Part shown: one piece after another, positions 39,682 through 48,663 of the stretch
How the letters are laid out: the number at the start of each line of letters is the position of its first letter
How positions within the stretch are numbered: the first letter of the stretch is position 1
Source of the DNA: Mycobacterium sp. ITM-2016-00316
GTDB taxonomy: Bacteria; Actinomycetota; Actinomycetes; Mycobacteriales; Mycobacteriaceae
Assembly: GCF_002968335.2 (NCBI RefSeq)
Contig: NZ_CP134398.1
Location: 2,790,001 to 2,854,000 of the forward strand
DNA length: 64,000 nt
Reading direction: 5' to 3'
Notes under the pieces: model-generated
Told to the model about the DNA's origin: nothing
The model's database searches: none
Seen by the model: only the letters and a program-made list of their open reading frames with translations
Translations under genes and position numbers: made by a program

Positions 39682-39891
39682 ATGGCTTGGCATAGTGGTG
39701 ACGTTGTGACCGCCCGCCGCGAGATCGACGAGATGGACGTTCAGACCGTTCCCGAGGGTGCCGCCGGCACGGTCGAGGAGACGACGCTGTTCGGGCAGCC
39801 CAAGGTGGTCTGCTTCGACGTTCCTACCGTGTGGGGACCCAAGCGCGCGTGCGTGCACGTGCGCCGTGGAGACGTCGCGCTCGCAGGCTAG
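39682..39891 (+). CDS. Small conserved hypothetical protein after nitrate reductase
   Basis: A 69-residue [25 protein letters not shown] at the start, with a regular mix of charged and hydrophobic residues and one cysteine pair far apart ([17 protein letters not shown]). Composition and codon use look like coding sequence. An earlier ATG at 39658 is possible. It ends four bases into the convergent ilvD stop. I do not recognise the family; position beside the nitrate genes and a possible GlnR-like box suggest a nitrogen-related role, but this is inference. Confidence 0.5.
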   Translation: MAWHSGDVVTARREIDEMDVQTVPEGAAGTVEETTLFGQPKVVCFDVPTVWGPKRACVHVRRGDVALAG

Positions 39892-41732
39892 ACCGCGTCG
39901 ACATCCCGTACCGCACCCTTGTCGGCGGACAGCGCGAGCGCAGCGTACGCGCGCAGTGCGGCGGACACCGTGCGCTCGCGGTTCTTCGGGCGGTAGCCGC
40001 CCGAGGCCTCCAAGGCGCTACGCCGGCGCTGAAGTTCCTCGTCGGGCACCTCGATCTGGACACTGCGGTGCGGGATGTCGATGGTGATGAGGTCACCGTC
40101 GGCCACCAGCGCAATGGTGCCGCCGGCGGCCGCCTCGGGGGACACGTGGCCGATCGACAGGCCCGACGTCCCGCCGGAGAACCGGCCGTCGGTGATGAGC
40201 GCACACTGCGCGCCGAGCCCGCGCCCCTTCAAATAGGCTGTCGGATAGAGCATCTCCTGCATACCGGGCCCGCCCTTGGGGCCCTCGTACCGGATGACGA
40301 TGACATCGCCTGGCTGCACCCGCTTGTTGAGGATGGCGTCGACCGCGTCCTCCTGGGATTCCAGCACCACGGCCGGGCCGGAGAACTTCCAGATGCTCTC
40401 GTCGACACCCGCGGTCTTGACGATGCAGCCGTCCACCGACAGGTTGCCGCGCAGTACCGCCAGCCCGCCGTCGGCCGAGTAGGCGTTCTGCAGGTCGCGG
40501 ATGCAACCGTTCTCGGCGTCTGTGTCCAGGCTCGCCCAGCGCTCGGACTGCGAGAACGCTGTCGCCGAGCGCACACATCCCGGCGCGGCGTGGAACAGCT
40601 CGACGGCCTCCGCTGATGGTGATCCGCCGCGGATGTCCCAGTCGCGCAACCACTGCGCCATCGAACCCGCGTGCACGGTGTGCACGGTCTCGTGCAGGTG
40701 CCCGCCGCGCCACAACTCGCCGAGGATCGCCGGGATACCGCCGGCGCGGTGCACGTCCTCCATCAGATAGTGGCCGTTGGGGGCGACCTTGCACAGGCAC
40801 GGGATCATCTGGCTGCGCTTCTCGATGTCGGAGAGGGTGTAGTCCAGTTCCGCCTCGCGCGCGGCGGCGAGCAGGTGCAGCACCGTGTTGGTGGACCCGC
40901 CCATGGCGATGTCCAGCGCCATGGCGTTGTCGAACGCGTCGCGGGTGGCGATGGCGCGCGGCAGCACGCTCGCGTCATCGCGCTCGTAGTAGGCCCGGAC
41001 GATGTCCATCACGGTGCTGCCGGCCTTCTCGTAGAGGGCGCGACGCGCGGTGTGAGTGGCCAGCACCGATCCGTTGCCGGGCAGTGCCAGGCCGAGCGCC
41101 TCGGTCAGGCAGTTCATCGAGTTGGCGGTGAACATGCCCGAGCACGAGCCACAGGTCGGGCAGGCGGCTTCCTCGATGCGGGCGATGTCGTCATCGGAGA
41201 CATCGGTGTTGACGGCATCGGCGATGGCGGACACCAGGTTCAGCCGGGTCTTCACCGTGCCGTCCACCAGGACGGCGGTGCCGCCCTCCATCGGGCCGCC
41301 GGAGACGAAGACGGTCGGGATGTTGAGGCGCAGCGCGGCCATCAGCATGCCGGGAGTGATCTTGTCGCAGTTGGAGATACACACCAGGGCATCGGCGCAG
41401 TGCGCGTTCACCATGTATTCGACCGAGTCGGCGATCAGCTCGCGCGAGGGCAGCGAGTACAGCATGCCGCCGTGCCCCATGGCGATACCGTCGTCGACGG
41501 CGATGGTGTTGAACTCGCGCGGCACACCACCGGCGGCCGAGATGGCCTCGGACACGATCCGGCCGACGGGCTGCAGGTGGGTGTGGCCGGGTACGAACTC
41601 GGTGAAGCTGTTGGCCACCGCGACGATCGGCTTGCCGATATCCGAACCGGCCACGCCCGCGGCGCGCAGCAGTGAGCGCGCCCCCGCCATGTTGCGACCG
41701 TGGGTGACCGTACGTGACCTCAATTCGGGCAT
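39888..41732 (-). CDS. ilvD: Dihydroxy-acid dehydratase (E. coli-like type)
   Basis: Iron-sulfur dehydratase of isoleucine/valine synthesis, converting dihydroxy acids to 2-keto acids. The 614 residues start [26 protein letters not shown], the form of the enterobacterial-type IlvD, and carry the cluster cysteines in [12 protein letters not shown] (about 122) and [21 protein letters not shown] (about 195), plus [12 protein letters not shown] and [21 protein letters not shown]. The M. tuberculosis IlvD is shorter and of another subgroup, so this may be a second dehydratase. ATG 41732 is preferred over 41762. Divergent from the MmyB-like regulator. Confidence 0.93.
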   Translation of the reverse strand: MPELRSRTVTHGRNMAGARSLLRAAGVAGSDIGKPIVAVANSFTEFVPGHTHLQPVGRIVSEAISAAGGVPREFNTIAVDDGIAMGHGGMLYSLPSRELIADSVEYMVNAHCADALVCISNCDKITPGMLMAALRLNIPTVFVSGGPMEGGTAVLVDGTVKTRLNLVSAIADAVNTDVSDDDIARIEEAACPTCGSCSGMFTANSMNCLTEALGLALPGNGSVLATHTARRALYEKAGSTVMDIVRAYYERDDASVLPRAIATRDAFDNAMALDIAMGGSTNTVLHLLAAAREAELDYTLSDIEKRSQMIPCLCKVAPNGHYLMEDVHRAGGIPAILGELWRGGHLHETVHTVHAGSMAQWLRDWDIRGGSPSAEAVELFHAAPGCVRSATAFSQSERWASLDTDAENGCIRDLQNAYSADGGLAVLRGNLSVDGCIVKTAGVDESIWKFSGPAVVLESQEDAVDAILNKRVQPGDVIVIRYEGPKGGPGMQEMLYPTAYLKGRGLGAQCALITDGRFSGGTSGLSIGHVSPEAAAGGTIALVADGDLITIDIPHRSVQIEVPDEELQRRRSALEASGGYRPKNRERTVSAALRAYAALALSADKGAVRDVDAV

Positions 41733-41782
41733 GGCACCTACAGTCGCATCGAGCGTGGCCACAGAGAAGACGGCGCTGATGC

Positions 41783-41796
41783 TAGTACCGGTACTA
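41783..41796. promoter_or_regulatory. Perfect 14-bp palindrome, candidate operator
   Basis: TAGTACCGGTACTA is a perfect palindrome midway between the divergent ilvD and MmyB-like regulator genes, 18 bases upstream of the regulator's TAGGCT -10 (41815-41820). It is a good candidate for the site of that regulator. Confidence 0.45.
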
Positions 41797-41827
41797 CCAG
41801 CCTGGTCCCGGGAATAGGCTGGCGATC

Positions 41828-42658
41828 ATGGACAAGCGCGCGCAGCAGCGGCTCGCGCTCGGTGCGTTCCTCCGTGCACGCCGAGAGGCCGCGCAACGCG
41901 ACGAGCTGGGGTATCCCGCGGTGCCCAGGATGCGCACCAGCGGGCTGCGCCGCGAAGAAGTCGCGCTGTCCGCCGGGGTGAGCGTCACCTGGTACACCTG
42001 GCTGGAGCAGGGACGCGAGATCAATCCCTCCAAACAGGTGCTCGATGCGATTTCCGGAGCGCTGCGACTGACCTTGGCCGAGCATGACTACGTGCTCACC
42101 CTCGGCGGCCACACGTCCGACCCGGCCGTCTCCGGCGGCCCCACACCACCACACATCCAACGATTTCTGGACGCGCTTGCCGGCTACCCGGCCTTTGCGA
42201 TCGGCCCCACGTGGAGCATCGCGGCCTGGAACGCGGCGTATGCCGCCCTGTACCCCAACATCGCCGTCACCGATCCTCCCGATCGCAATCTGCTCTGGCT
42301 GGTGTTCATGGATCCCGCGATCCGGGAGCTGTTGCCGGACTGGGAAACCGACAGCCGACGGTTCCTGGCCGAGTTCCGTGCCGAGGCCGGGGCGCGGGTG
42401 GGGGAACCCTCCTACATCCAGCTGGTCGAACGACTCCGCGAAGGAAGTGCGCTTTTCAGCGCGGAGTGGCAGGCAAGCAGTGTCGAACGGTTCGCGTCCC
42501 GGGAGCGCAGATTCTTCCACCCGGGCGTCGGCGAGCTGCTCCTCGAGCATCATCAGCTGACGCCCGCGGACGCGCCCGGGATACAGATCGTGGCGTACCT
42601 ACCGCTGCCGGATAGCGATGCGGCGGAACGCCTGGCCCGCTTGATCGGACAGTCGTGA
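41828..42658 (+). CDS. XRE-family regulator with MmyB-like ligand domain
   Basis: A 276-residue regulator: N-terminal Cro/C1 helix-turn-helix (about 8-72; LRREEVALSAGVSVTWYTWLEQGREINPSKQVLDAISGAL) and a C-terminal MmyB-like, PAS-related ligand domain (about 100-270; ending RRFFHPGVGELLLEHHQL). Members regulate adjacent genes in actinobacteria, often in response to fatty-acid-like or other small ligands. TAGGCT seven bases before ATG 41828 gives a leaderless start. It overlaps the UvrA-like gene by four bases (GTGA), so the two proteins are made together. Confidence 0.88.
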   Translation: MDKRAQQRLALGAFLRARREAAQRDELGYPAVPRMRTSGLRREEVALSAGVSVTWYTWLEQGREINPSKQVLDAISGALRLTLAEHDYVLTLGGHTSDPAVSGGPTPPHIQRFLDALAGYPAFAIGPTWSIAAWNAAYAALYPNIAVTDPPDRNLLWLVFMDPAIRELLPDWETDSRRFLAEFRAEAGARVGEPSYIQLVERLREGSALFSAEWQASSVERFASRERRFFHPGVGELLLEHHQLTPADAPGIQIVAYLPLPDSDAAERLARLIGQS

Positions 42659-45162
42659 CCGACGAGGCGATCGACCCGCAGGTGCGCGTCTACGCCTCCC
42701 GGGTGCACAACCTGCGGGCCGTCGACATGGCCGCACCCCGCAACTCCTTCGTGGCGTTCACCGGGGTGTCGGGGTCGGGGAAGTCCTCGCTGGCGTTCGG
42801 GACCATCTATGCCGAGGCGCAACGCCGCTACTTCGAATCCGTTGCCCCGTATGCCCGTCGGCTGCTGCTGCCCAGCGACGCGCCGAAGGTCGATGACATC
42901 ACCGGATTGCCACCGGCGGTGGCGCTGCAGCAGCGCCGAGGGTCGACCAGCTCACGGTCGACGGTGGGCACGGTGACCACCTTGTCGAATCTGTTGCGGA
43001 TGCTGTTCTCCCGCGCCGGCACGTTCCCGCCGGGGGCGACGGTACGGCTGGACTCCGATGCCTTCTCCCCGAACACGACGGTGGGGGCGTGCCCGGAATG
43101 CCACGGGCTCGGCCGGATTCACCGCGTCACCGAGGACACTCTGGTGCCCGACCCGTCGCTGACCATCCGTGAGGGTGCGGTGGCCGCGTGGCCCGGTGCC
43201 TGGCAGGGCCAGAACCTGCGCGACATCCTCATTACCCTCGGATACGACATCGACAAGCCATGGCGCAAACTCACTAAACGGCAACGGAATTGGATCCTGT
43301 TCACCGAGGAGCAGCCGACGGTTGAGATCGATCCCAGCCAGCACCCCGTCACCGCCGACTACTACTACAACGGCACGTTCTCCAGCGCCGAACGACACGT
43401 CCGCCACACCCTGGCCAATTCACAGAGCGCGATGATGCGGCGGCGGGTGCTGCAGTATGTCGACAGCACCGACTGCCCGGTGTGCGCGGGCTCGGGACTG
43501 CGCCCCGAAGCGCTGGCGGTGACCTTCGCGGGCCGCACCATCGCCGAGTTGGTGGCGATGCCGCTCACCGTGCTCGCCGAGGTTCTGACGCCCGCTGCCG
43601 CGCGTACCGAGTTCGACGCCGCCTACGAGTCCACCGAATCCGGGGAGTTCACCGAGGTCGCCACCATGATCGCCGCCGATCTGGTGGCGCGCATCGCCAT
43701 CCTGGTCGACCTCGGGCTCGGGTACCTGAGCTTGAACCGGCGCACCCCGACCGTATCGCCGGGGGAGTTGCAGCGGCTGCGGCTGGCCACTCAGCTGCGG
43801 GCGGGCCTGTTCGGCGTGCTCTACGTGCTCGACGAGCCGTCGGCGGGCCTGCACCCGGCCGATGCCGAGCCGCTGCTGGAGGTCCTCGACCGGCTCCGGC
43901 GGGCGGGCAACTCGTTGTTCGTCGTCGAACACGATATGGACGTGGTGCGGCGCGCGGACTGGATCGTCGACGTCGGACCCGGCGCCGGTGAGCTCGGCGG
44001 TGAGGTGCTCTACAGCGGGCCGGTGGCCGGACTCGCCGATGTCGAATCGTCGGTGACCCGCCGCCACCTGTTCGACGTGGCCGTCCCGGCCGCTCGCGCA
44101 CCCAGGACGTCGTCGAAAGTACTACGCCTGCAGCATATTTCTTTTCACAATCTGCAGAATGTGGACGTTGCTCTGCCGCTGGGCAGCTTCATCGCGGTCA
44201 CCGGGGTGTCGGGTTCGGGCAAATCCACGCTGGTCTGCAAGGTGCTCGGCGATGTGGTGGCGCGCCACCTCGGCGGGGGTGTAGCCGACTCGTCCGACGC
44301 CGAGGCGACCGACGCAGAGAGCGAGCTGCTGGACATCGACACGGATTCCAGCGTCGGGGTCATCGCGACAGGCGTCGAGGCCGTCGACCGTCTGGTCACC
44401 GTGGACCAGCGTCCGATCGGGCGCACCCCGAGGTCCAATCTGGCGACCTACACCGGCATGTTCGACGCGGTCCGCAGGGCCTTCGCCGATACCGAGGAGG
44501 CGCGCCGGCGTGGCTGGAGTGCCGGTCGGTTCTCCTTCAATGTCGCCGAGGGCCGCTGCGACACCTGCCAGGGCGAGGGTTTCGTGGCCGTCGAACTGTT
44601 GTTCCTGCCGGGCACCTACGCCTCCTGCCCGGCGTGCGGCGGGGCCCGCTACTCCGAGGAGACACTCCAGGTGCGCTACCGGGAGCGCACCATCGCCGAG
44701 GTGCTCGCCATGACCGTCGACGAGGCGGCCGAGTTCCTGTCCGAGGTCCCCAGCGCGGCAAGAAGTCTGACCACCTTGCGCCAAGTGGGCCTGGGTTACC
44801 TGCGGTTGGGCCAACCCGCCACCGAACTGTCCGGCGGGGAGGCCCAGCGGATCAAGCTGGCCACCGAGTTGCAGCGCGCCCGCCGCGGACACACGTTGTA
44901 CGTGCTCGACGAACCGACCACCGGATTGCATCCCGCCGATGTCGCATTGCTCGTCGCGCAACTGCACCGCCTGGTGGATGCCGGCAACACCGTGGTGGTC
45001 GCCGAGCACGATATGGGGGTGGTCGCCGGGGCGGATCATGTGATCGATCTCGGGCCCGGCGGCGGTGACGACGGTGGCACCGTGGTGGCCACCGGCACAC
45101 CCCGACAGGTCGCGGCGGCCAAGGGAAGCCGTACTGCGCCTTACCTGGCGAAGCATTTCTGA
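42655..45162 (+). CDS. UvrA-like ABC ATPase (UvrA2/drug-resistance type)
   Basis: An 835-residue duplicated ABC ATPase of the UvrA family, clearly shorter than excinuclease UvrA (about 950-970). First Walker A TGVSGSGKSSLAFGTIYAEAQRRYFESV (about 36), zinc finger pairs CPECHGLG and CPVCAGSGL, first signature degenerate (VSPGELQRLRLA in place of LSGGEAQR), Walker B VLDEPSAGLHP. Second half: Walker A near 517, CDTCQGEGF/CPACGG zinc module, intact LSGGEAQRIKLATEL and VLDEPTTGLHP. Such UvrA2 proteins lack the UvrB-binding region and have been linked to drug or DNA-intercalator tolerance. Paired with an MmyB-like regulator. Confidence 0.9.
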   Translation: MTDEAIDPQVRVYASRVHNLRAVDMAAPRNSFVAFTGVSGSGKSSLAFGTIYAEAQRRYFESVAPYARRLLLPSDAPKVDDITGLPPAVALQQRRGSTSSRSTVGTVTTLSNLLRMLFSRAGTFPPGATVRLDSDAFSPNTTVGACPECHGLGRIHRVTEDTLVPDPSLTIREGAVAAWPGAWQGQNLRDILITLGYDIDKPWRKLTKRQRNWILFTEEQPTVEIDPSQHPVTADYYYNGTFSSAERHVRHTLANSQSAMMRRRVLQYVDSTDCPVCAGSGLRPEALAVTFAGRTIAELVAMPLTVLAEVLTPAAARTEFDAAYESTESGEFTEVATMIAADLVARIAILVDLGLGYLSLNRRTPTVSPGELQRLRLATQLRAGLFGVLYVLDEPSAGLHPADAEPLLEVLDRLRRAGNSLFVVEHDMDVVRRADWIVDVGPGAGELGGEVLYSGPVAGLADVESSVTRRHLFDVAVPAARAPRTSSKVLRLQHISFHNLQNVDVALPLGSFIAVTGVSGSGKSTLVCKVLGDVVARHLGGGVADSSDAEATDAESELLDIDTDSSVGVIATGVEAVDRLVTVDQRPIGRTPRSNLATYTGMFDAVRRAFADTEEARRRGWSAGRFSFNVAEGRCDTCQGEGFVAVELLFLPGTYASCPACGGARYSEETLQVRYRERTIAEVLAMTVDEAAEFLSEVPSAARSLTTLRQVGLGYLRLGQPATELSGGEAQRIKLATELQRARRGHTLYVLDEPTTGLHPADVALLVAQLHRLVDAGNTVVVAEHDMGVVAGADHVIDLGPGGGDDGGTVVATGTPRQVAAAKGSRTAPYLAKHF

Positions 45163-45170
45163 GGGTTTTG

Positions 45171-45256
45171 TGTCCGAGGGGGGACTTGAACCCCCACGCC
45201 CGTTAATAGGGCACTAGCACCTCAAGCTAGCGCGTCTGCCATTCCGCCACTCGGAC
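45171..45256 (-). tRNA. tRNA-Leu (anticodon GAG)
   Basis: On the minus strand, 86 bases: acceptor GTCCGAG pairs with CTCGGAC plus discriminator A; anticodon stem CTAGC/GCTAG with loop TTGAGGT, anticodon GAG reading CUC; a long variable arm (GCCC..GGGC) as in tRNA-Leu; T arm GGGGG-TTCAAGT-CCCCC. CCA is not encoded (next bases CAA). Confidence 0.97.
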
Positions 45257-45262
45257 ATTGCG

Positions 45263-45279
45263 CCGTGCCATCGGCACGG
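45263..45279 (-). other. Perfect 7-bp hairpin just upstream of the tRNA
   Basis: CCGTGCC-atc-GGCACGG lies seven bases upstream of the tRNA 5' end. A TAGCCT (45293-45288, minus strand) could be the tRNA -10, which would put the hairpin in the pre-tRNA leader. Confidence 0.3.
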
Positions 45280-45375
45280 AGCGACTAAGGCTAACGGATG
45301 GGGGCGGTCTGGCCCAAACCAGACCGTCGCCGGCGGTGCGCCACCCCGCCCGGGGGAGTCGGTGCGGTGGTACGA

Positions 45376-46719
45376 ATGGTGACTGTGAGCGTTCCCCCCA
45401 CAAGCGCGGATGAGGTCGTCGACCTCGTCAGCGCCCTCATCCGATTCGACACGTCCAACACCGGTGACCCGGCGACCACTGCGGGCGAGGCCGATTGTGC
45501 GCAGTGGGTGGGTGATCGGTTGCGTGAGGTCGGATACGAGACCGAATACCTCGAAGCGGGCGCCCCGGGGCGCGGCAATCTGTTCGCGCGACTGGCCGGG
45601 TCCGATCCCGAGCGGGGCGCGCTGCTGATCCACGGCCACCTGGACGTGGTGCCCGCCGAGCCCGCCGACTGGAGCGTGCACCCGTTCTCCGGGGCGGTGA
45701 AGGACGGCTACGTGTGGGGACGCGGCGCGGTCGACATGAAGGACATGGTCGGCATGATGATCGCCGTCGCCAGGCACTTCAAACGCCACGGCATCGTGCC
45801 GCCGCGCGATCTGGTGTTCGCCTTCGTCTCCGATGAGGAGCACGGTGGCACCTACGGCGCCCAGTGGCTGGTCGACAACCGACCGGACCTCTTCGCGGGG
45901 GTCACCGAGGCCATCGGCGAGGTCGGTGGGTTCTCGCTGACCGTGCCGCGCCGCGACGGCGGCGAGCGCAGGCTCTACCTGATCGAAACCGCGGAGAAGG
46001 GTCTGGCCTGGATGCGGCTGACGGCCCGCGGGCGGGCCGGACACGGCTCGATGGTGCACGATGACAACGCCGTCACCGAGGTGGCCGAGGCGGTCGCCCG
46101 GCTGGGCCGACATCAGTTCCCGCTGGTGCTCAGCGAGCCCGTCGAGCAGTTCCTCGCCGCGATCTCCGAGGAGACCGGCTACGAGTTCGACCTGAACTCG
46201 CCGGATCTGGACGGCACCATCGCCAAGCTCGGCGGCATCGCCCGCATCATCGGGGCCACCCTGCGCGACACTGCCAACCCGACGATGCTCAAGGCCGGTT
46301 ACAAGGCCAACGTCATCCCGGCCACCGCCGAAGCGGTACTGGACTGCCGGGTGCTGCCCGGCCGGCGGGCGGCGTTCGAGCGTGAGGTCGACGAGCTCAT
46401 CGGCCCGAATGTGGTGCGCAGTTGGGAACGGGACCTGCCGTCCTATGAGACGTCGTTCGACGGGGATCTGGTGGACCAGATGAACGCCTCGCTGTTGACC
46501 CTCGACCCGGAGGCACGCACCGTGCCGTACATGATGTCCGGGGGTACCGACGCGAAGTCGTTCCAGCGGTTGGGAATTCGCTGCTTCGGGTTTGCGCCGC
46601 TACGGCTGCCCGCCGACCTGGATTTCGCATCGCTGTTCCATGGTGTCGACGAACGGGTACCCGTGGACGCACTAGAGTTCGGGGCGAAGGTTCTCGAACA
46701 CTTTTTGACCCACTGCTGA
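45376..46719 (+). CDS. M20/M25/M40 family metallopeptidase
   Basis: A 447-residue zinc dipeptidase/deacylase of the M20 family (ArgE/DapE-like). Zinc ligands and catalytic residues: HGHLDVVPA (about 91), RGAVDMKD (about 123), SDEEHGG (about 157, general base Glu and ligand), and the last histidine in [12 protein letters not shown] dimerisation lid with [12 protein letters not shown] lies between. Substrate unknown; it could be a dipeptide or N-acyl amino acid. ATG 45376 is preferred to the far-upstream opening at 45298. Gene order M20-PEBP-pyrD matches M. tuberculosis. Confidence 0.9.
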   Translation: MVTVSVPPTSADEVVDLVSALIRFDTSNTGDPATTAGEADCAQWVGDRLREVGYETEYLEAGAPGRGNLFARLAGSDPERGALLIHGHLDVVPAEPADWSVHPFSGAVKDGYVWGRGAVDMKDMVGMMIAVARHFKRHGIVPPRDLVFAFVSDEEHGGTYGAQWLVDNRPDLFAGVTEAIGEVGGFSLTVPRRDGGERRLYLIETAEKGLAWMRLTARGRAGHGSMVHDDNAVTEVAEAVARLGRHQFPLVLSEPVEQFLAAISEETGYEFDLNSPDLDGTIAKLGGIARIIGATLRDTANPTMLKAGYKANVIPATAEAVLDCRVLPGRRAAFEREVDELIGPNVVRSWERDLPSYETSFDGDLVDQMNASLLTLDPEARTVPYMMSGGTDAKSFQRLGIRCFGFAPLRLPADLDFASLFHGVDERVPVDALEFGAKVLEHFLTHC

Positions 46720-46732
46720 GCGAAAGGCAAGA

Positions 46733-47257
46733 ATGAGCGCCTCACCGTATGACAACCTGCCAGAACTGCCGACATTCACGCTGACCTCGGAGACCGTGAC
46801 CGACGGACAGCCGTTCGGCAACGATCAGGTCAGCGGCATCATGGGCGCCGGCGGTAAGGACATCTCACCGCAGCTGAGCTGGTCGGGCTTCCCCGAGGAG
46901 ACCCGGAGCTTCGCGGTCACCATGTATGACCCGGACGCCCCGACGGCGTCCGGCTTCTGGCACTGGGCGGTGGCCGACCTGCCGGCCGATGTGACATCCC
47001 TGCCCGCCGACGCCGGCAATGGCGACCCATTGCGCGGTGGTGCGGTCACGCTGGCCAACGACGCGAGCCAGCAGCGATTCATCGGTGCCGCGCCGCCGGC
47101 TGGGCACGGCCCGCACCGCTACTACATCGCGGTGCACGCGCTGCCCGTCGAGAGCCTGGAACTGCCCGACGGCGCCACCCCGGCCTACCTCGGCTTCAAC
47201 CTGTTCGGCCAGGCCATCGCCCGCGCGGTCATCCACGCCACCTACGAGCAGAAGTAG
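46733..47257 (+). CDS. YbhB/YbcL-type PEBP family protein
   Basis: A 174-residue phosphatidylethanolamine-binding-like protein. The family motif [21 protein letters not shown] (about 63-83) forms the anion-binding pocket, followed by [14 protein letters not shown] and [11 protein letters not shown]. Bacterial members bind small anions or may inhibit kinases or proteases; the role here is not known. No signal peptide. It lies 13 bases after the M20 gene with GAAAGG before the ATG, so they form an operon. Matches the M. tuberculosis protein known as TB18.6 by position. Confidence 0.9.
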   Translation: MSASPYDNLPELPTFTLTSETVTDGQPFGNDQVSGIMGAGGKDISPQLSWSGFPEETRSFAVTMYDPDAPTASGFWHWAVADLPADVTSLPADAGNGDPLRGGAVTLANDASQQRFIGAAPPAGHGPHRYYIAVHALPVESLELPDGATPAYLGFNLFGQAIARAVIHATYEQK

Positions 47258-47271
47258 CTCTCTTCGCCGAG

Positions 47272-47320
47272 CGTCGACTTCTTGTCGAGATATGCGCCAA
47301 ACATCGACAACAAGTCGACG
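47272..47320. terminator. Inverted repeat between convergent genes, likely bidirectional terminator
   Basis: Arms CGTCGACTTCTTGTCGA (47272-47288) and TCGACAACAAGTCGACG (47304-47320) pair over 17 bases with one mismatch around a 15-base loop, between the convergent PEBP and pyrD genes. There is no U-tract. It may be a copy of a repeated intergenic palindrome, since similar TCGAC-rich motifs are familiar in mycobacteria. Confidence 0.5.
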
Positions 47321-47334
47321 TTCGCGGGGGATGG

Positions 47335-48399
47335 CTAGCGGGTCGCGGCGCCGACCGCCTCGGACAGCGACGCAAAACCACCCTCGTGCAGCCTGCGGGC
47401 GACGCCGTCGTGAATCTGCTTGGCCCACAACCCACCGCCGTAGATGAACCCGGTGTAGCCCTGCAGCAGGGTGGCGCCCGAGATGACGCGCTCCCAGGCG
47501 TCGTCGGCGGTCTCGATACCGCCCACGCTGATCAGCACCAGCCGGTCACCGACCCGCCCGTACAGGCGGCGTAACACCTCCAGGGACCGGGCGGCGACCG
47601 GGGCGCCGGACACGCCACCGGTTCCGAGTTCGGCGACCCCGGGGGTGCGCAGGCCCTCGCGGGATACCGTGGTGTTGGTGGCCACGATGCCCGCCAGATC
47701 CAATTCGACTGCCAGATCGGCGATTTCGTCGATATCGGCATCCGAGAGATCCGGCGCTATCTTGACCAGCACCGGGGTCGAGGTGGCTTTCCGGACGGCG
47801 GCCAGGATGGGTCGCAGCGAGGACACCGCCTGTAGGTCGCGCAGGCCCGGGGTGTTCGGCGAGCTCACGTTCACCACCAGATACGACGCCAGCGGGCCGA
47901 CCAGCCGGGCGCTCTCGGCGTAATCCTCGACGGCCCGTTCGGCCGGTGTCACCTTGGTCTTGCCGATGTTGACACCGATCGGGACGTCCGCGGTGTGCCG
48001 GGTCAGTTGCACGGCCAGCGCGCCGGCGCCGTGGTTGTTGAAACCCATCCGGTTGAGCAGGGCGCGATCCTGTGCCAGCCGGAACAGCCGGGGTTTGGGG
48101 TTTCCCGGCTGTGCCTGCGCGGTCACCGTGCCGACCTCGGCGTACCCGAACCCGAGCGCCCCCCAGCTCGCCAGCCCGTGCCCGTCCTTGTCGAAACCGG
48201 CGGCCAGCCCCAGCGGGCCGGGGAAGCGCACTCCCCAGACGGTGCTGGCCAGCACCGGATCGTGCGGCGCCAGGGTCGCGGCCAGCCGGCGCCGCGCGAT
48301 ACCGGTCCGGGTGGCCAGGCGCAGCGCGGCGAACACGAAGGTGTGCACGCGTTCGGGGTCGACCTGGAAGAAGGCCTGCCGGAGCAGTCGATAGATCAC
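47335..48399 (-). CDS. pyrD: Dihydroorotate dehydrogenase (quinone), class 2
   Basis: FMN enzyme oxidising dihydroorotate in pyrimidine synthesis, membrane-associated and quinone-linked. The 354 residues have the class 2 N-terminal extension ([27 protein letters not shown]), [26 protein letters not shown], the catalytic serine in [14 protein letters not shown] (about 178), [21 protein letters not shown] and [16 protein letters not shown] with [10 protein letters not shown] 48399 is used; its first bases overlap the DUF5703 stop. The frame opens further upstream to 48603 but that part is DUF5703 in another frame. Confidence 0.96.
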   Translation of the reverse strand: MIYRLLRQAFFQVDPERVHTFVFAALRLATRTGIARRRLAATLAPHDPVLASTVWGVRFPGPLGLAAGFDKDGHGLASWGALGFGYAEVGTVTAQAQPGNPKPRLFRLAQDRALLNRMGFNNHGAGALAVQLTRHTADVPIGVNIGKTKVTPAERAVEDYAESARLVGPLASYLVVNVSSPNTPGLRDLQAVSSLRPILAAVRKATSTPVLVKIAPDLSDADIDEIADLAVELDLAGIVATNTTVSREGLRTPGVAELGTGGVSGAPVAARSLEVLRRLYGRVGDRLVLISVGGIETADDAWERVISGATLLQGYTGFIYGGGLWAKQIHDGVARRLHEGGFASLSEAVGAATR

Positions 48400-48638
48400 A
48401 GTGCGGGCTGATCGCCGAGCACGGATTTCTTGCGGCGCAACAGCACCCGCCGACTCCCGTCGGTGTAGAGACGCACCCGGGTCAGCTCCCAGCCCCGGTA
48501 CTGCGCCTCGATCGACAGCCGCACCGACGCCGACAACCGGGTGACATCGGGAGGAAGCCGCAGCGGAACCCAGTCGTATTCGTCGGAAAGGTCGGCAGCC
48601 CACCCGGCCGGCATCCGTCCACGCTGAACCGTGCTCAT
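48396..48638 (-). CDS. DUF5703 family protein
   Basis: An 80-residue protein upstream of pyrD, overlapping its GTG by four bases. It contains [52 protein letters not shown], a compact alpha/beta pattern matching the small actinobacterial DUF5703 family. Function unknown; coupling to pyrD suggests co-regulation. Only 25 bases separate it from the lipoprotein gene upstream on the same strand. Confidence 0.8.
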   Translation of the reverse strand: MSTVQRGRMPAGWAADLSDEYDWVPLRLPPDVTRLSASVRLSIEAQYRGWELTRVRLYTDGSRRVLLRRKKSVLGDQPAL

Positions 48639-48663
48639 GAGATCCTCCTCCTCGCCGCGGGCA

